From positions 6,235,272 to 6,299,271 of the forward strand of contig OY979724.1 in NCBI GenBank assembly GCA_963855995.1: a stretch of 64,000 nt of DNA. The letters are read 5' to 3'. The notes under the pieces were generated by a model. That model was not told the DNA's origin. It saw only the letters and a list, made by a program, of their open reading frames with translations, and did no database searches. Position numbers and translations under genes: made by a program. This document shows, piece by piece, positions 58,001 to 64,000 of the stretch. This DNA is from Muricea muricata (lineage: Eukaryota; Cnidaria; Anthozoa; Malacalcyonacea; Plexauridae). Position 1 is the first letter of the stretch. Each line of letters opens with the position of its first letter.

Positions 58001-61000
58001 AGCTAATTTTACTAAAAATACGGATGTTCGCGTGACGTTTTGAACGGCTTAGACTCAAGCAAATTTTCTGAAATTTTGTACAGCAATACAACACCCGACA
58101 AATTTTCTATCTACCAAGTCAAAATTACTTTTAAGCATTTAAGTTTTGTGCGCAAGGCATATTTATATTGCCGTAAAAGACTGAACCCCCCCCCCCGGGT
58201 ATTGAAGTTTTAAATTTCTTATTTTTTCGGTTTATTCTAGATTATAAGTCCAAAACAATCTATTTTGATAAAAAAAACATCGTATATTGAGGCGCTTTGC
58301 GAAGCAGAGAGCGATTTCAGATTTGTCTACTTTTTTTTGATACACCCTGTATATTAGTTCACTGAAGTTCTGTAGTATATTCTCGAACTACTCAATCCTG
58401 CATATAACATGAAAATTTTTTTACATTTCGTCTTTAAAGTTTCAATTATCCGGTTTTATTAATAATAAATGTTCTGGAATTACATATAACCTGAGTTTTG
58501 AGAACCGATGCAGGCTTGATCCGCACTATTGTTCAGTCCAGTCTCGTAAACAAATTTTCGCCATTGACGCACATTTAATACAAACTGTCCCATAGCAGAT
58601 GTAACTGTCGTTGCGTTTGTTTTGCAAGGACCACATTCTCTGTACTTACAGCCCGTATATCTCATTTTGAGTGCTTTGACTATTAATACAGAGTCACAGT
58701 CATATCTTATGACAAACAATTGACATCACACCGTGAATTTCCCTCGAAGCGTCAGTGAATTCTATCCTTATATCGTCTCTTTCAGCTTTGCTCATATCCA
58801 CGGCAACTTGTACATGATAAACTCATCATTTCAAACATTTTCAGATTCTTCTAAGTAAATTTGAGGCTTACTTTTCTTCAATATCTTTCAATTAGCCATT
58901 CGTCTGTCATACTTGACCTCGGGGCTTTACACTCAAACAATTGTAATTTGATCTCCTAGGCTGTTCTTGGTGGCCGAAATCCAAGCGGGACATCCGTACA
59001 AACCGTGATAATAAAAAACTATACATTTTACTAACGAAAAAGGTTTAAAGATCGCTTAAATTTAACAAAATACTCTACATCCTCTATTATTTTCCTAGTA
59101 TCGCTCCTTCACTGATGCAGGTTCGGGACCACGTGACCTTTATTTTAGCGGGTTTCAACATCATTTTAGAATCCCTTTGAAGTCTAACCATAGCCTAACC
59201 ATCTTCTTCTATTAACTGTGATTTGTGTGATGGTTCTGTCATCTGCTCGATGCGACGAACACATAAATCGTCTTTACGTTATTCTGGCGTTTTTAATCCC
59301 CATTCTTGAAGCGCACAATTATACTCACAATTTCAAAATTTCTCTTGTGTACTTTGTGGCAGTAAATACACAAATTCCTGTCTTGCTATATGTATGCCCC
59401 TCACTATAAATATGCCCCCGTCCTGAAAACACTATTATATATGCACCTATTCCAAACTGTCTCTTGATGACTAAATCGCTCTTTCTATTAATTCCTACCT
59501 GAAATAGAGTCAAATCAGGTTAGATTCATCCACGTTAGCCTTGTCAGTATTTGTAATTATTTAATTTAACGTGTGACGAATTATATTATTTTAAGTATTA
59601 ATTCTATTCGTATTAATTCTATTATTTAATTGTACTAATTATTAATTATAATCAGTATAAACAGTCGCCACTCTCCTAGAATAAAACTTGTATTTTTGAT
59701 ATAGCTTGGATCAGGAACGGCCTTACCAGGCGTGCTTGCTGCTCTATGTGGAGCTAATATCACCCTAACAGACGCAGAGAAATATCGCAGCTGTTTGGAA
59801 AATTGCCGTAAGACCTGTGTAATTAATGGTCTGAAGAACATCCGTGTAACTCCTTTGACCTGGGGATCGTTTTCGAAGGTCTTTCTAGAGCTCCCTACGT
59901 TTGACATTATTTTAGGCTCAGACTGTTTCTATGATCCAAAAGGTACGAAAATTTTAAACTATTGAGTAACATATCATGTGAGGAATTATAGTTTAGATAC
60001 TAGATAGTATCAAAATAGAAATGAACATGCACGGTATCATAGCTACGTTGTTTACTTATATTAAAATTCGCGCAGTACCACAATGTGTGCGCCAATTTTA
60101 GTACTGCGCGAAATATAATTCGCGCGAAAACAATGTGGTGTGATACGGGACAGTTATATTTTAGTATATTGCAAATCATTTGATTTTTAACGCATCTTCA
60201 AATGCGTTTTAAAGAAAAATTAAAAATAAAAATGTCATATCTTCATCCTTGACAATTTCTGTCGAAATATTTTCGGGCTCCACGTACAAAACAAAATACG
60301 AAGGAGCTGAAGGATTACTTACAAGAATTTGGACGGAAATTACGACTGCTACAACATGATGCCTCGCTTGTTAAGAACAAATCAAATTGTATCCTCATAT
60401 CATATTCTTTTCGAAAACATATGAAATTTACACAAAGAAGGAAACCGCCAAACAAAAAAGGGCAATATTGGTTTTCAAGAAAGAAAAGCATTGGAGAGTC
60501 TGAAAAACGATGAACATATTATCATCAAACAAGCGGACAAAGGAGGTACATGCAAACGTTATTATGGACAACCATATTACAAAAAGCGAATACTATTAAT
60601 GCTATGATTAGCTGACAGGGAGACGTATGCAGAATTAAAGGAAAACGATGACAACAAAATAATGAAACAGATAAGGCATGTTTGTACCAAAGCAATATCA
60701 ACAGGGCTGGCGAAAACGAAAATAGACTATTTGCAGAAATTTGCCCCGAGAACATTAAACTTATACGGACTCCCACAGATCCATAAACCTTAAGAAATTA
60801 AATCCGCAATTGACAAACAAAGATCAACTTGTATGCAAGCCTTACCGCCCACAGACTAAATACCCAGTTGAGGTGGTTCGATAATTTAGTGCTCACGAAT
60901 ATCTTACTCAAAGACGGCTTGCGCAAAAGCTAATGTTATTTACCAATAGGGCCATTTATACGAGCGAAAATAAGCCGCGGCTTAAATAGGCCGCGGCTTA

Positions 61001-63758
61001 AATAAGTCGAGAACACAGCCTTTTATACGCCAGTTTTACTAAATTTATTAAAATAGCCCAAAACACTCGTATAAATAGGACAACACATCATATAAACAGA
61101 TTTGCCTTGGTCGCGAACATCATATTAATAAACTAAACTAATAATAAATAATATTAATAAACATCGTATAAATAGACTTGCCTTGGTCGCGAACGAAGCG
61201 TTTTTACGAGGTTTTCCCGCCTAAAATTGGCCGCGGCCAATTCAAGACGAGGCCCGAACCCTGGGCTAAAATTAGCCGCGGCTTATTTTAGTCGCAAAGA
61301 AATTGTACGTTTATACAGACGTTCTCGACTTATTTAAGCCGCGGCTTATTTTCGCTCGTATAAATAACCCTAATATCGCCTTGCATATCACGTTTCCAAC
61401 AAATAGTTAGGTAAGCTTCGAATATTGCATGTCAGTTAATAGTAACTTTAATCAAACTCGCAAAAAGTTTACAGCAATAAAGTATCAGCGAAACAAACAA
61501 CAATAACGCGAGTAATAAGCAAACAGATTCGAAATCTCGACAAGGCAAATCCCATTAACAAAGTTAGAAAGCTAGACTGACATGCCGATGACAGAAAATA
61601 CAAAAAATAGCAAAGGATGTAAAGGTTAAATCTTATTGAACAGGAACACTAACCTACAAGTTAGAGAATGTATATCAGTCCAAAAAATCCTACGTGAGTT
61701 GTTGAATCTTGAATTTGATACTTTAGGATTTAGGTGTAAAATTGCAAGAGAAAGTGAAATCGAAAAAAAGTCAAACATTTTATTCATACTTGGAGTAATA
61801 CACCTCTCGTTACTACATGTTATTTTAACAGCAAGAGGGTCTGTTAACAGGCCTACAGGTACAATAACGACATACTGTCTTCCACGTATTTAATTTTTCC
61901 GTATCAAAAATACTGTGCAACTTACTAAAGTAATGTTTGTACAGATTAGTCTTAAAAGAATTGAAAGCCGGAGATTTACGAGTTTGAAGTGGTAAACTGT
62001 TCCAAAGTTTTACAATACGGTTAAAGAAGGAATCTCTAAATAGAGATGTGCTGTAGTGGTGAATAGGATAAAAATCCTCACTTCAGCTTCTGGTTTTATA
62101 CCTAAAAATTTGAATATATTTATCAAACTGTACATTTTTAATTAATGCAAAGCACAGATCACGACACTCCAGCCAGTAAGAAATTGGAAGCAGGTTCAGG
62201 GCAATCAAGCGTGTCTTGTACTTGAGACGGATGTTTGGATCTCTATTGCAGCTAAGTATAAAACGCGTGCTCGCCTCGGCACATTTCCCAGTTGTTTCAA
62301 ATCCGTAATGTATGGCTGAGAATCCCAGATTTTATTAGTATGACTCAGGTGGGAACGAACCAATGATAAATATAAAAGTTTTCTTTGAGCTGAACCAATG
62401 TAAGAACTAACGAAGCGACGATATAGGAAACCAAGAGTTTTGTTCGCTTTAGCCACACAAGACTCCAAGATCTTTTGATGAGGAAACCAAAGCAAGTCGG
62501 TGGTTATTAATGGCGTAAGGAATATCTATGAGTGAATCTAACAAACTACCTTTTTCCTGGATATCCGGAAATTTCACATTTCTTGCTGTTGAGAGATAGC
62601 CCGCACTCATTGAATCAATTAATAAGCAAGTTCAAATTATACTGAAGAGAGACACAATCATCGGGATTACGAACCACTTTGGAGCATTTGGCATCATCAG
62701 TAAATTGGGCGATGGCAGTTGTTGTGCTGAGGACGTCGGGCAGGTCGTCTACGTACAAAAGGAAAAGGAAAGGTCCCAATATGCCACCCTGGGGAACGCC
62801 GGATGTTACAGGTACCCACGAAGAGAACGTCTCGTCAATGACCACCCGCTGAGATCTTGAATTAAGGTAGTCGCTAAACCACGCATGTAGAGAACCTTGG
62901 ATACAAAAAAGTAATGGTTTATGTAAATTTTTCCTTGAGGTACCGAGTCAAAGGCTATGTTAAAGTCCAGATAAATAACGTCTATTTCATCACCTGCATC
63001 CAATGAGGCGCCCAAATCATGAAGAAGTGTAAGCAGCTGTGTAACACATGACCTGCCTCGAACAAAGCCATGTTGCACTGGTGACAAAAGATGGACGAGC
63101 CCGGGTAGAATCTTTCTAATTATGCAACACTCTCAAATTCACTAACAATACATAGAAGAGAAATTTGACAATCATTTGATACCAGAATTTTACTTCCTTT
63201 CTTGAAAACTAGTGTTATGTTGGCTTGTTTCCATTCACTAGGAAGTTTACCTAAATGTAACAATTTGTTGAATTTAAAACAATGAATTAGCCAGTTCGTT
63301 TGCACATTCCTCAAGAATTTTGGGATGTAGTTTATCAGGTCCTGGTATCATGTGGGATGCTGATGCCACTTCGTGCGTAAAAACTGTTAAAATGCATATC
63401 GATTTTCTAATTGCTGACGTCATTGAAAAATTCAATTCAGAAAATGAATGTGCTATATTATCTTATTTTGCACGGTGACCTATCACCAAAAGAAGAAAAG
63501 CGCGACCACAAAATCGGCATCCGGAATAAAAATAGTAGAGAATCGAGCTGGAAAATTCCTTGCGATGGATCATTCCTTGCCATGTTAAATACAAATCTTA
63601 CTATGAATATGGTGCTTTAACAAAATGTATAGAATTTTTACACATAGCATTTTAACAATTTTTTTTTTTTTAGATTTCGATGATGTTTTGGCCACAATAG
63701 CATTTTTGCTGGATCGCAATAGAAAGGGAGAATTTTGGACATCTTACCAAGAAAGATG
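52042..63758 (+). CDS. METTL23: METTL23-like protein methyltransferase (partial, four exons)
   Basis: Exons 52042-52113, 55624-55728, 59705-59942 and 63674-63758 join at GT-AG sites in matching phases (0, 0, then 1). They encode about 166 aa; the rest lies beyond the window. The start has no in-frame ATG upstream before a TGA. Exon 1 ends NEVEVVVLE; exon 2 reads IVDPQYGLFTWPSAVILAQY, the family N-terminal block; exons 2/3 create VELGSGTALPG (SAM-binding motif I, residues 58-68). Exon 3 continues with LTDAEKY, LTWGSFS and FDIILGSDCFYDP (post-II motif, about 126-137). Exon 4 reads DFDDVLATIAFL and FWTSYQER. This order agrees with METTL23, a seven-beta-strand methyltransferase of the METTL21-like group acting on proteins. 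Introns of 3.5, 4.0 and 3.7 kb are full of repeats. Confidence 0.93.
52306..52606. mobile_element. Foldback repeat in METTL23 intron 1
   Basis: AAACCCTAAATCCAAATTGT at the left is inverted at the right end. Inside are a second inverted pair around GTGGAAACACCAT and a palindrome at about 52487-52555. Related to the repeat at 3086-3245. Confidence 0.7.
52607..53626. other. Intron 1 sequence without recognised elements
   Basis: Includes several C-rich runs (53265-53276, 53436-53447) and low-complexity AT sequence. No gene seen. Confidence 0.5.
53627..53873. mobile_element. 247-bp MITE with 24-bp perfect TIRs
   Basis: The left CCTGGGGCCGGTTGTATCAA is exactly inverted at the right, ending TTGATACAACCGGCCCCAGG; inner similarity continues with changes. 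Superfamily and duplication uncertain. In METTL23 intron 1. Confidence 0.85.
53874..55623. other. METTL23 intron 1, distal part
   Basis: AT-rich; small ORFs at 53802-54128 and 54337-54603 show no motif. Ends in TTTGTTTAG at the exon 2 acceptor. Confidence 0.5.
56092..56216. repeat. Minisatellite, about 20-bp unit
   Basis: Five to six units of the type TCGAGGGCGAGTGTAAAATG with internal changes; in METTL23 intron 2. The 72-aa minus ORF across it is a repeat translation. Confidence 0.88.
57570..58349. mobile_element. Palindromic mariner-type MITE, copy 2
   Basis: CAGGGTGTATAAAAAAAAAG to the mirrored TACACCCTG, flanked by TA. Same length and sequence family as 9623-10403, with scattered differences, so neither copy is brand new. 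In METTL23 intron 2. Confidence 0.9.
58480..58719 (-). other. Unassigned minus-strand ORF in METTL23 intron 2
   Basis: The open frame contains a Cys cluster (GCKYRECGPCK) and VLNVRQWRKFVYETGLNN. A TTCCAG-like sequence and weak reading frames upstream (MSKAERDDIRIEFTD near 58790) hint at decayed coding DNA. No family recognised. Confidence 0.3.
60240..60793 (+). pseudogene. Penelope-like element RT N-terminal fragment
   Basis: Plus strand, broken by stops and shifts: LESLKNDEHIIIKQADKGG, then ADRETYAELKENDDNK and LNLYGLPQIHKP. These are ordered blocks at the start of Penelope reverse transcriptases (IIKxADKGG, YxxL, YGLPKIHK). The catalytic blocks and endonuclease are absent. In METTL23 intron 3. 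Confidence 0.85.
60949..61370. mobile_element. 422-bp MITE rich in AAGCCGCGGCTT
   Basis: The left GGGCCATTTATACGAGCGAA is mirrored by a right end CGTATAAATAACCC. The self-complementary AAGCCGCGGCTT occurs near both ends, with variants inside (GGCCGCGGCTT, TTGGCCGCGGCC, TTAGCCGCGGCT). Flanks AATA and TAATA. In METTL23 intron 3. Confidence 0.8.
61850..63400 (-). pseudogene. Non-LTR retrotransposon RT, decayed
   Basis: Reading minus from 63314: LGKLPSEWKQANITLVFKKG, ISLL, HGFVRGRSCVTQLL, YLDFNIAFDSVP, SGVPQGGILGPFLFLLYVDD, IAQFTDDAK (catalytic block changed from YxDD/FADD), a tail with KANKTLGFLYRRF and, near 62010, LWNSLPLQTRKSPAF. These are LINE-type RT blocks in order across several frames. 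Endonuclease not seen. In METTL23 intron 3, opposite in strand to the host gene. Confidence 0.85.
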
Positions 63759-64000
63759 GTAAAAGTTATTTTTGTACTTTGTATCTGTGCAGCAGGTGTA
63801 TGTATTGCTTTGGTGGTATTGTGCGGGGCATGATGGTCTGGCGTGAGAAAGTAAATGGCCAAAATCTTCCTCATACGTTGCGAAATTTTCCTTTACCCAA
63901 AATATATGTAGTGTGTTACTAATTCTGGTCTGTTCATATGTATCAACGCCGTTTTCCACTAGACAGAATTTTGCTCGTGAACGGAATTTTTCATTGCCTT

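Larger units (their letters stand above)
56731..59222. mobile_element. Possible element bounded by a ~100-bp inverted pair
   Basis: CAGTTAATAGAAGAAGATGG (about 56737) through GGTCACGTGGTCC (about 56804-56816) is matched inverted at about 59119-59215, with one arm differing inside. Everything between could be one 2.5-kb element, with the 57570 MITE nested in it. Confidence 0.5.

Overview
This is a eukaryotic, AT-rich, intron-containing window from an invertebrate animal. A cnidarian is the best guess. The evidence is a tandem pair of secreted di-cysteine (galaxin-like) genes, Penelope-like elements, an AcademH transposon, a THAP/SWIM transposon, and a METTL23-type methyltransferase gene with long introns. 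No tRNA, rRNA, operon or CRISPR array was seen. All identifications come from reading the sequence; no database search was run.

Layout. 0-2 kb: two head-to-tail copies of a terminal-inverted-repeat (TIR) element, each cut by a mariner-type end. 3.4-5.1 kb and 10.9-12.5 kb: two complete two-exon galaxin-like genes on the minus strand, duplicates of each other. Between them lie a Penelope GIY-YIG endonuclease remnant, a long palindrome with a hammerhead-ribozyme-like motif, about 1.1 kb of mosaic TA/TATATG/TACATG microsatellite, and a palindromic mariner-type MITE. 15-18 kb: two non-LTR reverse transcriptase remnants and a MITE. 18.8-23.6 kb: a transposon with about 0.8-kb TIRs carrying convergent SAP-SWIM and THAP-DDE genes, each starting from the same leader exon encoded in the TIR. 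23.9-28.3 kb: a Ty3/gypsy element with 145-bp LTRs.

28.6-42.0 kb is a nest of elements. A mariner is split by a PIF/Harbinger element (TTA duplication). That is split by a copy of the 0-2 kb TIR element, which is in turn broken by a hairpin MITE and by a 6.5-kb AcademH transposon with intact helicase and transposase genes, 98-bp TIRs and a perfect 9-bp duplication. 42.3-45.0 kb: another long-TIR element with two nested MITEs. 46.3-51.3 kb: a GATC-rich minisatellite interrupted by an intact Ty1/copia element with LTRs that look identical.

52.0-64 kb (end of window): four coding exons of a METTL23-like methyltransferase on the plus strand. The last exon or exons lie outside the window. Its introns hold foldback MITEs, a minisatellite, a second copy of the 9.6-kb MITE, a Penelope RT remnant and a non-LTR RT remnant. 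The supported host genes are therefore the two galaxin-like genes and METTL23; nearly everything else recognisable is mobile DNA or its decay products.
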